DNA from: Anastatus disparis | Lineage: Eukaryota > Arthropoda > Insecta > Hymenoptera > Eupelmidae | Reading direction: 5' to 3' | Assembly: GCA_017163975.1 (NCBI GenBank) | Contig: JAFFSR010000291.1 | Location: forward strand, 3,539,001 to 3,603,000 | Length of the DNA stretch: 64,000 nucleotides | Shown here: piece by piece, positions 33,835 to 45,631 of the stretch | Layout: each line of letters begins with the position of its first letter | How positions within the stretch are numbered: position 1 is the first letter of the stretch | The notes under the pieces: generated by a model | The model's input: only the letters and a program-made list of their open reading frames with translations | Told to the model about the DNA's origin: nothing | The model's database searches: none | Program-made: the position numbers and the translations under genes

Positions 33835-34774
33835 CATTAATTTACCAAGAAGAACATTGACTATAAAACACTTTTTTTTTTTCTTCTTCCTTCATTTTTT
33901 TACAGTTTAACTTTTTTTCGGTGCCTTGTTTTGTTTGATTTTAAGATACTGTTTTTTTTTAGATATTCGTATTTTATCTATCATGCATATTTATTTTCGT
34001 TTTTTATTAATATTTGGTGTAATTATGTCGGTATAATGAAAGATTTTGCATCGTTATTTTATGTAAAAAAGTGATTACAATTAACATCTAAAACTGATCA
34101 TTAAAGCTCCACCTGTACGAGCAAAAAAACTAATTTTTTTTATCTAGTTGATCAGAAGCTTAATGCATATGAGTCTACCATTTTTAAATCTGGACTTGCA
34201 CATATTTATACCAAGAAGAACTGTACTGTTGTTTGGCGTAGAATGTTTTTTTTTCATTTACAAATCATTCATTCGAATTTCGCAGGTAGAAAAACTGAAA
34301 AAACTGTCAAAGATAATAAACGTTTTATATTTTTTTACTCGCTTTTCTTATGTTCGCCTTCACGTCTATTTGTTTGTCTATCTGTAATCAAATCTTACGC
34401 ACTCGATTTGAGGCACTTTTTGATCATGAAAAATTCTGAAAATTGGCATAGACCTTGGTCTTGGATGAGAATACAATAATCTGTTATCATTTTGGTACCT
34501 GCACATGTAGGTCGGTGATGACGGGTGTACAAAGTCATCTCTGAGGAAGTACAAGTGAGGAGGTTCTCTTTGAGTCGAGGCGGATTTTCTGGAGGTTTTT
34601 GGGGTTGCTAAAACCGAATTCGAGGTTTAAAGTGAATCTATAATGCATAATAATGATTTAGCATGAATAGTTCATACTGGAGTACCAAGTCGCTGATAAC
34701 GGATGTACCTGAGTGTAATCTTCAAAAAGTCTGTTTGCAATGTAACTCTAAATGATAATAACAAAAAAGAATTC
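33835..34774. other. Gap with two direct repeats
   Basis: No gene. 34010-34300 is repeated in diverged form at 35515-35740 (shared GCACATATTT-TACCAAGAAGAA). 34495-34545 and 34675-34725 share GTCGGTGATGACGGGTGTAC-like sequence. Confidence 0.55.
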
Positions 34775-35515
34775 TTTTTAATTTTAAAAACACGCTTTTT
34801 AAAAAAACAATATTGAAAAAATGCCCTAAAAAGTATAAAATAAATAAATTAACTTTCTTGAAATTACTTTTATACAGTTTCATTGCAATAATCAAGAGAA
34901 AATTTTACAACAAAAATTTGAAAAGTTTAGGCGCTAATTTTTAGTAAATCTAATAATTATTTCAATATTATCTTTAATAATTTCTTGAAAAGATTTTTGA
35001 AAAAAGTTCAAAATTCACATTTTTCTTTTTAAATTTTTGTTGTAAAATTTTCTCTTGATTATTGCAATGAAACTGTATAAAAGTGATTTCAAAAAAGTTA
35101 ATTTATTTATTTCATACTTTTTAGTGCATTTTTTCAATTATAGATTTTTTCAATAGAGGAGCGATTGGCGTAATCGAGTAAGGCGCTATGCCGATGTGCC
35201 TTGCTGATTGACACAATCGAACCTCGAGGAGCGCGGGATCGATTCCCCGCTAGGTTAAATTTCACGCAAGCATTGTCTGCTGTACATTGTTTTTCCGGAT
35301 TTTCGTGGCTGGGATTGATGTCGTGAACCGAACTATTCCAGATAGTGGGCTGACACCACAGTAAATAATATGTCAAAAACTAATCTAGGTCTGAAATTTT
35401 ATGCCAATGAGCTTTTAGCCTGTAGAAATCTATCAAAAAAATAAAATTAAATTAAAAAAAATTGTTTTTTTAAAAAGCGTTTAAAAAAAAATTTTTATTT
35501 TTTTATTTTTACTAT
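34775..35515. mobile_element. Foldback element interrupted by a SINE
   Basis: 34775-34960 pairs with 34990-35145 and, beyond the SINE, with 35455-35510. For example TTTTAAAAAGCGT after the SINE pairs with ACGCTTTTTAAAA before the centre. The single interruption shows the SINE came later. Confidence 0.75.
35146..35455 (+). mobile_element. tRNA-derived SINE
   Basis: The head GGAGCGATTGGCGTAATCGAG resembles a tRNA A box and GGGATCGATTCCCC a B box, about 70 bp apart, giving an internal Pol III promoter. The body is unrelated to the surroundings and ends in an A-rich tail (AAATAAAATTAAATTAAAA). Confidence 0.75.
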
Positions 35516-36250
35516 TGTCAAATGTAACCATGTCGGAGAAAACAAGATTTTGAGTCATTATTTTATGCAAAAAAGTAATTTTGAAATCTAGACCTGCACA
35601 TATTTCTACCAAGAAGAATTCTTTTCGTTTTTTGACATTGAATTTTTTTTTCATTAAAAATTTGACTATTTTATTTTCGTAGCTCAAAAAACTTAAAAAA
35701 CTGTAAAAAATTATTTTTTAAAAAAAGTGACGAGACAATTTTAAATGTATGTTATATGTTTAGATTTGATTGCACACATTTAGGATGATCAAAATCGAAT
35801 TCAACGCATTTAAATTAAGAAAAATTAAATTTTACTATTTGAATATTTACGTTACAATAACTAAAAATTCACTGGCGACATCTTATTTTTAGATAATTTT
35901 CATGCTTTTATTAAAACTTTACTATAATGCTTGATAAAAAATTACTCTATTATGCCAAAATTATAAAAATTAATGTATATTAAACATAAGGTTTGGAAAA
36001 ACCACTCTTAATTAATTGAATATATATTTAAGTCGCTGAAATAAACCGGCGACACATAATATGTACATTTCTGTAGATTTATTCATACATGCACTGAATT
36101 GCACTGTTTTGAACGAAAGAAGAAAAGAATTAATAATTAATTTTTAACAAAGAATTTCGTATTACTTGTGAATTTATAGTGACTTTATAAGCAAATATTG
36201 CAGAAATTGATTGATATGTGTGTGGGTTAAAGTGAGAATGACATAGGTCA
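35516..36250. other. Gap
   Basis: 35515-35740 repeats 34010-34300. The remainder is AT-rich without recognised features. Confidence 0.5.
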
Positions 36251-36447
36251 CACTGACAAAAAAATTTAGTTAGCGATATATTAAGAAATTTTTATCATTG
36301 AATAAATTAATTTTCTAAAATGTTGCAACTTGTAAGCTTTTAATGTTGAAAAAGGAGAGCGAAGAAGGCACATTATTCCAGAAAATGTTCCTTATTAATG
36401 CTAAAAAATATCTTGATATATCGCTAAATAAATTTTTTCTAATACTG
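36251..36447. mobile_element. ~197-bp CACTG-ended foldback element
   Basis: Left end CACTGACAAAAAAATTTAG and TTAGCGATATATTAAGA pair with TCTTGATATATCGCTAAA and a terminal ATACTG on the right. The end resembles the CACTGAGAAAAAAATTTAG of the 46654 element. Confidence 0.65.
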
Positions 36448-37727
36448 CGTGCGCTAAATCCGCTTGAGGCGCGCCCTGTTCCGAGTCCTATGTTTTATTT
36501 TCTGGCAGGGTATAGTTGACGATTTTTGTGAATTCCGTACACGTATTTTACGTTAGTAAAGCATATAAGTGTGTGGCGCGCATGCGCGTATACGGACGAA
36601 TGTGATTTTTGGATTGAAAAGTTTCAAAAAATACTCGTTCATTTACCTGATTTTAAAATTTATAAAAAAAAATTTTTAAGAAATATTTATTAGTTAAAGT
36701 TATTTATTACAACTTTTATATTACAAAAAATACTTCATTTTTTATAGTATCACAGCTTTAAAATAACACTATTTCATATATCAAACTAAATTATAACAAT
36801 ATTTTCTTTATTATCAATTCTTAAAATGAATATTATTTTTTCTCTATGGAGATAAGAAATAAATATTAATTTGATTCTATTTACAATTGATATCTTTTGT
36901 TTCTTAAATTTTTTTTTTTTTAAATTGATATATGAAACTTTATCTGACTGTTAGTGTTTCAAGCGCAAATATTTATGGGATTCAAAATCTATAAAAATGG
37001 AATTTCATAATATATTATTTTATAATATTTTATTTTATGACTGATTCCATTCAGATTCATGCAGGCCGTCGTGGATCAAATTTTTTTTTTTTTTTTGCTG
37101 AAGACTATGTGAATGTGTTCTAACACTCAAGAGAAGATGGAAAGACCCCAAAATCCGGATTAAAAATTTTTTTCACGACGCTATAGCCTATTTTGTGTTA
37201 AATGTTAAAATGAAAAAATGAAAATGGAGCTCCATATTCAAAATGCTCTATCTCTGTCAATTTCTATAAGAAAAATTTGGTAGAGGTATTTTCATAACAT
37301 TTTCTGGTGTATACATGCTATTTTGTGGTTGTTGTATATCATGAACACATGATCTATGAGTTGTAGCTTGCACCTACAAATTTTAATCAACATCAATGAA
37401 AGAATTCTTATAAAATTAATTAAAATTAAAAAAAAACCGATGCTCCTTTTTTTTATAAATTCTATTAAATTTTTTAAACTCTATAATCTTATTTTTTAAT
37501 ATAAATCAAATTTGATTTTTATATATCTTTTTTTATTAAACTTTTATGTAATTAATTGATTAAAAAACAAAGTTATATTAGAACAAAAGTTAATTCATGC
37601 ACTTAACACAATATAATTAATGCTAAAAACAATTGTAACCAATGCTTCATAAGTCCAATCCAACATGCTCTATAGTTCATTAATTTAAAAAAATTTATAA
37701 AAAATCATTATAATATAGTATACTTAC
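36448..37727. other. AT-rich gap
   Basis: Contains CATATAAG near 36565 in a GC-richer patch (36440-36610), but no gene or repeat that I can define. Confidence 0.45.
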
Positions 37728-37812
37728 ATATTGGGGGTTACTATTATTCATTGCAGTTTCTGATTGCTTCAAAGCTTCCACCAGCTCTTTCATTTCAGCT
37801 TTAGACATGTTC
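37728..37812 (-). CDS. Possible internal exon of an unknown gene
   Basis: On the minus strand a good acceptor (ATCACAG) and a consensus donor (GTAAGT) bound 85 bp encoding MSKAEMKELVEALKQSETAM and a short Asn-rich tail, a helical, charged peptide. I do not recognise it. Its phase does not match the two candidate exons at 40.0-40.3 kb, so it may belong to another transcript. Confidence 0.3.
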
Positions 37813-38509
37813 CTGTGATAACATTAAAATTCTTTAAAAAACAAAAGTTTTAATGTTTTCTGAAAATAAGTATTTTAATTTAAGAATATCTATTTAAATA
37901 CTGTATCGTTTATCTTGTTTTTTATTTAAATCCCTTATATAAAAATAATAGGAAATCATATCGAATTTCGAGTTTTAGATCGAACTTGTTCGAGATTCTC
38001 GATTTTGTTTATAAATAGATTCAATGTTGAGAAAAAAAATTATGTATACAGAGAGCATTATGTTGACGTGAGAGGTTATTTTGTTCATGATTAATGAACA
38101 TATATATAGCGAAAAATAATTATGTTTCATCTATTAAAAAATCTCATCTTCTTCAACGTTCGACTTATGCACATTTTCCATTTTTTTCATTTTAATTTTT
38201 TACAAAAAATAAAAAGCAATGTTGAATCAGATGGTCTATTTTTGTTTATAATAAGCTAAATCTTTAATTTAAATGGAAATGCTTTTGTTTTATAATACAA
38301 AAGATCAATATATCTATTTTCAAAAGTAAATAGTAATTCTGTAATATGAAAATAGTATAATTAAAGAAAAATAAAAAATGAATAGGATATTTCAATTTTA
38401 AAATTTCTATTTAATAAGTATTTATTATTTTCACTAGCACTCGACATGCGTGCAAACGCGTATATTTCACATTTTAGAAAAAAAAAATAAAAAATCATAT
38501 GTCAATGTC

Positions 38510-38880
38510 CACGGTTTAAAAATAAAAATCGCTGAAAATGTCTGGAAATATGTTCTATTTAGTATCCGAAGCATACGAAAATTTTTTGCAGGTGTATTTT
38601 AGGGGGCAAAAGTTATAGAGTAATAGAAATAAGTTTTATCGATTTTTGGCTAAAAAAAAATTTAAATTCTTTTTTCGGAAACTATCAACTTTTTGTGTGA
38701 ATTTGATATAATACTTTTTGTTGGAAATAACATGTAGAATATACCATAATTTTTTCAAATTACAAAGTGCATGTTTTCAGCTTATCAGATTGGTCGAATA
38801 ATATAATTAGAAAAAAACGAATGTTTACCCAGATTAAATTTGCTTTTTAAGGGCTAATTTTTCTCGTTTTCAGCGCGGGC
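38510..38880 (+). repeat. Single diverged arm of the 24997-26292 palindrome family
   Basis: Follows the left arm of the large palindrome in order: GAAAATGT..GTTCTATTT, AAACTATCAA, AATACTTTTTGTTGGAAAT, ATGTAGAATA and the final GCTTTTTAAGG..TTTTTCTCGTTTT. No inverted partner is present. Confidence 0.75.
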
Positions 38881-38967
38881 TATTAAACCAGGCGACCCGG
38901 GCAGCCCCCGGGGCGCCGTGTACAGAGGGGCGCATAGAAAAAATCACCAAACGACTTAAAGGATTTA

Positions 38968-39340
38968 GGAGATGTAAAATGGATACTACACCTGTACTCA
39001 AATATTTACGATCTTTTTTATTTTATTGCAAAATTTTAAGAAAATAAATGCTTTAGCTTGTAGTATTTACCATGAAGATTATTCAGTTAAATTTTTAAAT
39101 AAATTCATTCATTAGTTTCTCAGAATTTTAGATTTCTTATACAAAATCTAAAAATTTTAAAATGTAACATTGGAACCCAAAATTCTGAAAAACTAATGAA
39201 TGAATTTATTTGAAAATTTAACTGAATAATCTTCATGTTAAATACTACAAACTAAAGCATTTTTTTCCTCAAGTTTTGCAATATGATGAAAAGATAGGCC
39301 AAATTCATGAGTACAGGTGTAGTGTCCGTTTTACATCCCC
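38968..39340. mobile_element. ~373-bp foldback element with a TTAA right flank
   Basis: Left GGAGATGTAAAATGGATACT pairs with the right end GTCCGTTTTACATCCCC followed by TTAA (39341-39344); the left flank is TTAG, probably mutated. The arms include ACACCTGTACTC and GAGTACAGGTGT. A remnant of the same family lies at 18860. Confidence 0.82.
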
Positions 39341-39344
39341 TTAA

Positions 39345-40022
39345 AAACATTTTCCACTTCATATTAAATGATTAGAATTATGTATATCATTGGCAGTAAT
39401 GTTAATTAATTAAAAAAAAACTAAAATTAATTTTAGTTTTTTTAATTTCAACTAATTTTATATCGACGCCTGCTACGAAAAAATAAAGATTTAAATTTTT
39501 ATGAAGAGAGTACCTGAGTTAGATTTTCGAAACTTCGAAGACGTATAATTTTTCAAAAGTTCTAAAACTTATACAAATTTTTTTAAGATACTTAAATGAA
39601 TATGTACAAAAAATGCCTACTAAATTTCATCATCGGTTATCGAGTAAAAACTTCAGAAAATAATTATTAAAAAAAAACTTTGTAAAAAGTACATATATAT
39701 TTGATTTTCCAAAACAAAATTTTTATTAAAATTTAATTTACAAATTTATTTATCAAAATGTGAAGCATGCGCGCATTTCGAACTCTAGTTCTTAAAATCA
39801 CAATTTAATAATATTGTAGTAAAAAACTAATCGTGTAAAGAACATTTTTCATTTTTTATTTATTTATATTTTATTTATATTTATTAAAGTTAAATTAAGA
39901 TTTAGTTTTTCGAATAAACGTTTAAAAGGTAAAATATAAACATTTTTTATGCTAAATAACTATGATGGAAATAAGAGGTTAGCATGAATCGAGAAGACTA
40001 TAAAAAAAAATAAAAATCATAC
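39345..40022. other. AT-rich gap
   Basis: No gene; only simple A/T tracts. Confidence 0.5.
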
Positions 40023-40064
40023 TTGTGAGTTCATGCCTTAGCTCTTCTTCTTCTTCTTGTTCAT
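40023..40064 (-). CDS. Possible short acidic exon
   Basis: 42 bp between an acceptor (TTTCAAAG) and a donor (GTATGA) on the minus strand, encoding an EQEEEEELRHELT peptide. It is in phase with the candidate exon at 40181-40272. Very short, so weak. Confidence 0.25.
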
Positions 40065-40180
40065 CTTTGAAAAGAGGTTGTTCATTTTTTGTTTTATTCT
40101 AAAGTTTTAATCATTTCCCTTACCTAAAAAAAATTTGTAATTTTTTGGTAATTTTTTCAAAAAAATTCCAGCAAACTTAC

Positions 40181-40272
40181 AAAAGAGATCCTTATTGGCT
40201 TGTCTCTTGAACACTATAAGTGCTTCAAGATTATTTTTATTGAGGTGCTGTCTTACCACTTCTTCATAGTTT
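40181..40272 (-). CDS. Possible exon of an unknown gene
   Basis: 92 bp between an acceptor (AAACAG) and a consensus donor (GTAAGT), encoding NYEEVVRQHLNKNNLEALIV and FKRQANKDLF. The charged helical text looks protein-like, but I know no family for it. Confidence 0.35.
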
Positions 40273-40466
40273 CTGTTTATAATATAATTAATCTAAGCAA
40301 ATTATCTTTGTCTCTATGATTAGCCATAATATTTTTATTGCTAAAAAAATATCGAATTGTTTTTGAAGTATACTTAATTAATTACTTGAACTTGAACTTA
40401 CATTATTAACTCCAACTTTTAGCCTTCTTTTTATAACATTTTAAATATATTATTAACCTCCAATTC

Positions 40467-40640
40467 ATATACATTATGTATTTTTATTCCATGTGATTTT
40501 TGACATATACATTATGTATTTTTATTCCATGTGATTTTTGACATATACATTATGTATTTTTATTCCATGTGATTTTTGACATATACATTATGTATATTTT
40601 TGACATATACATTATGTATATGTCAAAAATCACATGGTAG
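40467..40640. repeat. 38-bp tandem repeat ending in an inverted copy
   Basis: Three units of ACATATACATTATGTATTTT + TATTCCATGTGATTTTTG are nearly identical. They are followed by a short form and then by the inverse CATATGTCAAAAATCACATGG-like segment, so the array closes into a hairpin. Confidence 0.88.
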
Positions 40641-41738
40641 ACACCGCGTATTTTGCTTGCACGGATGGAAGAAGAGTACATGAAAAAAAAACACTAGAGC
40701 TTATTAGCTCACAACGTATTGTCACACCGTCTCGTGTTTCAGGGAGTATGTCGAAGAAAACAAGATAATGGTAGGCTAACCTGAATATGATGATAAAAAT
40801 ATCAACAATATAAATTTTTGGTGCTATTTTTCTCTTTTAATGAATAAACACTCATTTATATACATTTTATATTGAAATAATATGTACATATAAATAAAAT
40901 ACTTTTTAGTCTGTATGTAAATTATTATTTCCAACACCGCGCTTATATACTAAATTAATATTACATGCGTTCGTAACAGAACGTGTTTTGCTACAAGAAA
41001 ATGATTTTTTCAATATATATATTAGGGTGTCCCTTATTTTCGAAACTTGGAAAACCCTTGCTCCCACCCTCCAGATTTCTTGCAAATGTTGAAAAACTAT
41101 GAAAAAAACTCTGAGATAGTCGAAAAAAAGCATTTAACCCGTGCCGCTTTTCAAAAAACGATTTTTTATGCTTTTTTCAATTTTTTTGAAACTAGTGATT
41201 TTTCTTATGTATGAAAAATAATTGCAAGTTTATAATCAACTCCTTCAATGTTTTAATAATGCATAAAATATATCAAGAAAGTCTTTTAATTCCTGAATGA
41301 CCATTTTTTAATCCATGAATTCATTTAATATACACTTTTGAAGACAAAAATAAAAAAAAGACTTCAATTTAAGTTTTCGTTTTTTTAAATATCCCTGGTT
41401 TTTTATTAATTTGGTTAAATTATTTATTATAAAAGTGGACTATAAAACCTTTAATTTCGTTTTTAGAAGGTGTATCTAGACCTTCTATAAGTACAAATAA
41501 AGCTGTTTAAAATTATTATACAATTTTAATTATAGAATCTCTAAAAAAAAATGCATAGTCGCTTTTCTATTTGATAACTTTCCGTTACTCTCATTTTTCT
41601 GATAAAAATCTAAATCATTTGTAATTTATCTCAGGAAATAGGCTTAAATAAAATTAAAATAATGTATCAAAATAAACTTTTATTATATTTAATATCACAC
41701 GATAGAAATAATTAAAATTAAACTATCAAAAATAATTT
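40641..41738. other. Gap with a possible transposon end
   Basis: No gene. AGGGTGTCCCTTATTTTCG at about 41023 looks like a transposon terminus, but I did not find its partner. Confidence 0.4.
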
Positions 41739-43345
41739 TCAACTAGTTTTTAATTTTTTAAGTAGCGTCTTCTTATTCGAATCAGCATATTCTTTCCTGA
41801 ATTCTTCAACAACATGTATAATATACTGCTTTTGATTATCATCATTCGATAAAATATTAATATAGTCTTTGGTCAAAGATACAGCTCTTTCGGCACAGTC
41901 ATTGACTACCTTGAGTTTTAAAAGTTTCTTACGGTTTTCAATAAAAGATTTATTTGTACTCCAAGTATTACAGTCTTGAGCTAAAAATTCTACATCTGGA
42001 TCAAATCTTTTAAAAAATTGATAACTGCGACTATTAATGAAAAAATCAAGTTCTTTATTCAATAATTCTTCCATACTATATGCAGAAATATTTATTGTTT
42101 TCGGAGTATCGAAGTCCTCATCAATATTAATATTTTTCAAAGCTTAAACCATCTTTTGTTTCGTATTAACTGGTACCCTTTTGTTTCGTATTAACTGGTA
42201 CCCTGGAGCTGAGACCGATGGTGCTGTGAACCAAGATTCAATATACACAAAAATAACGAATGCACACACGCTGTAAATGTTTTTTTCATCATGTTTTTGT
42301 AATTTAAATGATTTCCTTAGTACAAATTTTCAGAGAATATATTGCCTTCGCCATCCAATGAGCATGATGACATACTCCAGGCTTACAAATCCGCAAATTA
42401 TCTGTTACACCCAAAAATAGTAAACTCAACTCTAATAATTCTTTATAGTCATCTCTAGGCTGTTCGTTTTTCAAATGCTATTTGATGAAATTGACTATAT
42501 GGTTAATTTTACTTCGTAATAATGGTTCTAAGACTTCTAATTTGTTTTCATAGTTTGCAGAATCAATTGTAGGCCAACTATTACGAAATCTTTGAAAAAT
42601 CGGTACATTAGGTCCACTAGTACCAGGCATTTTTACCTCAAAGGCTGCAGAGAGTAAAATTTCAAATATATGATGACGACATGAAAAAAATAATAAGTCT
42701 CTTCCAATCATCTTCTCTAAGATCACTGCGGCACCATTTGTACATCCAAAATTGGCTAGCGTTGTACCACAGCACAAACCTTGAGTTAAATCGGTCAGAC
42801 CCTAGCCATTCAATGATTGATAAACATCGCTGGTTATCGTTGGTCCTCTTTGATCTTCTAACCTAGGCACATTAATAATTTTTTCTATGTCTCCACTGCT
42901 GATCAAGATTGGTAAACGATTGATTTGCTTACACGATATCTTATCTAGATTGAGCTTTCCATTTCAGTGCATGATTACGTTGGATACAGGTGTATCTTTC
43001 ATCAACTCTTTCATTCTCTCAGCTTTTATTTTTCTTACCTTATTTCTTGATCTGAAAAAGATGATTTGTTGAGTATCAACTTACTAACATCGAAACCTAA
43101 TGCATGTGCTACTGTATTGATTATATACACTGAATCTCTATAAGAAACTTTACATTTATCGAAAGCTGATACGACATCCGGTGTCATTACATCTATGGTA
43201 GCCCTAACATCATGAGTAGTCTAACATCACCCTTGAGGAGAATAAACAGATTCTGAACTGTGCTGCATTGATGAATCAGTTTCACTCGATTGTGATTGCT
43301 GTACTATTGTACTGACCTGTTCTCGTGTTGATTTTCGACGCATCA
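41739..43345 (-). pseudogene. CRHHIFE-family transposase, exon 3 (C-terminal two-thirds)
   Basis: The protein text on the minus strand follows a transposase-like family I know from arthropods and Hydra as unannotated repeats: RATIDVMTPDVVSAFDKCKVSYRDS, a basic RKIKAERMKELM, HNGKL, NRLPILISSGDIEKIINVP, FGCTNGAAVILEKMIGRDLLFFSCRHHIFEILLSAAF, SGPNVPIFQRFR, then GVCHHAHWMAKAIYSLKI, ESWFTAPSVSAPGYQ and a C-terminal ERAVSLTKDYINILS. The Asp expected after the Trp in the HWDGKL block is Asn and the Asp of the FDTTA block is Gly. Several TGA/TAG/TAA codons and frame shifts occur, so the gene is dead. Exon 3 starts at 43345 in phase with the exon 2 end at 50751. A 25-bp tandem duplication breaks it at 42154-42203. 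Confidence 0.75.
42154..42203. repeat. Perfect 25-bp tandem duplication
   Basis: TTTTGTTTCGTATTAACTGG + TACCC occurs twice in a row with no mismatch inside the transposase pseudogene and shifts its frame. Confidence 0.95.
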
Positions 43346-43953
43346 CTGAAATAAATTTTTGTATTAATACATTTCTATAATCAAAATATTTTCAATTATA
43401 TTTCACCAACAAATTTACCCTACTAGAAGATCTCGAATAAGATCCTGAAGTTATCTCAAAACAGAGACCTCATTTGAGATTTTTTAGTGGGGTATCGGTT
43501 ATACACTAAGAAAAAAATATGATTGTATCAACTGAATCCTTCTGTTAATATACCACGATGAAATATTCTATTCATTTAACAGACGAGTTCTGTTAATTTG
43601 ATGGATATCGTAATATTGATTCAATTTGAAATTAACTTTAATTTAACTGCAAAGGAAGTCAAAATAGCTGTTACATTTTATTGTGTCAATCAAATAAGTT
43701 TTAAAGATGATAAAAACTTTTTTATTTAGTTGAAACTCACAGCTCACGGTGTTCCAATTTCTAGATATTAATTAACGCATAATTCATACTATAATCATTA
43801 TACAAATTCTTAAGTGAAATTTTTTAACATTATCTTATAAGATTTCACACTACACTATTAATATTTACAAATAAAATCTAACATCGCTCGCTAATAATCG
43901 ATATGCATCGCATCGCATCGCATTTAAACATACAGCGGATAAATTCGTTCGTT

Positions 43954-43990
43954 CTTATATACTAACTGACGTGCAATCTCACCACTTGCG
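43954..43990 (-). promoter_or_regulatory. Shared promoter-like module, copy A
   Basis: On the minus strand CGCAAGTGGTGAGA, then exactly 15 bp, then TATATAAG. Downstream GCGAGCGA and TGTTAGATTTT are also shared with copy B, as is an upstream GGCGT. Confidence 0.7.
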
Positions 43991-44129
43991 GGTTACAAGA
44001 GATACGCCATCTATTATTGTACTATCGAAATGTATCTGTTTTGAAAAGCGGGAGATTTAAAAATACTTATTGAATAACAAAAATCTTTATAAAATAAATT
44101 TATCAACGACATAAATGATAAATAATTTA

Positions 44130-44525
44130 TTTTGACTTATGTTTTTTTATGTTAATTGTTATTCAATTATATCAACAGTAGGGCTGCTGATATAATTGAA
44201 TTGAAACATTTGTATTGAAATAATTCATCAGTTAATTTAAGCATGTGCATATTATTGGTTCAATTTATAAAATTTTGTTGAAATGTAAGTCATACTTTTA
44301 TTTTGACTTACGTTCTTTTTATTTTAATTGTTATTTAATTATATCAACAACCGTACTGTTGATATAATTAAATTGAAACATTTATATTGAAATAATTCAT
44401 CAGTTATTTTGAGCATGCACATTTTATTGATTCAATTCATAAAATTTTGTTGAAATGTAAGTCATACTTTTATTTTGACTTATGTTTTTTTATTTTAACT
44501 GTTATTCAATTATATCAACAGCCGT
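44130..44525 (+). repeat. ~171-bp tandem repeat, 2.3 units
   Basis: TTTTGACTTA recurs at 44130, 44301 and 44473, followed each time by an ATTATATCAACA...TGTTGATATAATT palindrome. Confidence 0.88.
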
Positions 44526-44771
44526 GTTGTTAAATTGGCAGCACGATCGTATTCGGGCTATTTCAACTGCACAGATTCTGTTAAATCAAAAGAATTCTGT
44601 CAGATTAACAGCAGATCTATTGAATCAATAACATTTCAGTTGATCTGATGAAATTTTTTTCTCAGTGTATTATTGAATTCTTGGTTAAAATGTCAAGAGG
44701 TTCAGAAAATTCCAGTACCAAAGACCTAAATGATTTAGAAAAATCCTGAAAAGAACAAAAAGAGTATTTAA

Positions 44772-45094
44772 GGGTTATCCTCATACCGGCATAGAGTTAT
44801 ATCTTATCTACATTTGAATTATGTATTGTAATTAAAATTTAACTATTCATGGCTAAAACTCATAATAGAGGCACATTCTTAACATTCTAAAGAATTTATT
44901 GCAATACTAAAAGACCATATAAGGATAACAATAAAGACGAAAACGATTAAGAGAATGCGATTATCAATGAATTCTTTAGAATGTTAATAATGTGCCTCTA
45001 CTATAAATTTTAGACATAAATAGTTAAATTTTTATTGACATGTATAATTTAAATGTAGATAAGGTAGAACTCTATGCCGGTATAAGGATACTCC
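44772..45094. mobile_element. 323-bp TTAA foldback element
   Basis: The ends are GGGTTATCCTCATACCGG and CCGGTATAAGGATACTCC, with TTAA at 44768-44771 and 45095-45098. The second TTAA is shared with the next element. Confidence 0.9.
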
Positions 45095-45098
45095 TTAA

Positions 45099-45482
45099 GA
45101 GCAGGCCGGATTCGCTGTCCTTGTCTAATTGGCATTTTTGTTATTTACTCAGGTATTAATCGGTGTATCTGCAAATTGAAGGTTATGCGCAATAGATATT
45201 ATTATTACAAATATTTATGCACAAGAAAAAAAAATCTACCGATTTGTTTTTGAGAAAAGTAAGGAACGCCGAAGTAAAAGATTATGTTTATAATATTTTC
45301 GCGTTCCTTACTTTTCTCAAAAACAAAGCGATAGATTTTTTTTTTCTTGTGCATAAATATTTGTAATAATAATATCTATTGCGCATAACCTTCAATTTGC
45401 AGATACACCGATTAATACTTGAGTAAATAACAAACAACTCAATTGTTACTCGGTCGGTATCAGGTTCTACTCCGGCCTGCCG
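45099..45482 (+). mobile_element. 384-bp TTAA foldback element, copy 2, centre inverted
   Basis: Same ends, length and arm orientation as 29624-30007, with TTAA at 45095-45098 and 45483-45486. The central segment, from about the CTACCGATTTG block to the CAAAGCGATAG block, is reversed relative to copy 1. Confidence 0.92.
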
Positions 45483-45631
45483 TTAAAGTTTTATCGTGAA
45501 TCTTTCAGATTTTTGTAACCGAATCTCATATATCATGAAATATTTCAATGAAATATTTATAAAATAATTATAAAAATATATTGCAAAAGTTTCAAAAAAT
45601 TTCTTGAAAGATTTCTAAAATATTTTTCTAA

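Larger units (their letters stand above)
43504..44667 (-). mobile_element. CACTRAG-ended, TA-flanked non-coding element A (1164 bp)
   Basis: The left end is CACTAAGAAAAAAATATGA and the right end inverse CACTGAGAAAAAAATTTCA, with TA on both sides (43502-43503, 44668-44669). Terminal regions repeat TTCTGTTAA motifs, the right half holds a ~171-bp tandem repeat, and the centre holds the promoter-like module on the minus strand. No ORF. It sits in the large intron of the split transposase. Confidence 0.82.

Noticed and set aside
41023..41045. AGGGTGTCCC as a transposon terminus
   Set aside because: No inverted partner found between 36 and 53 kb, so it is mentioned only as a possibility.
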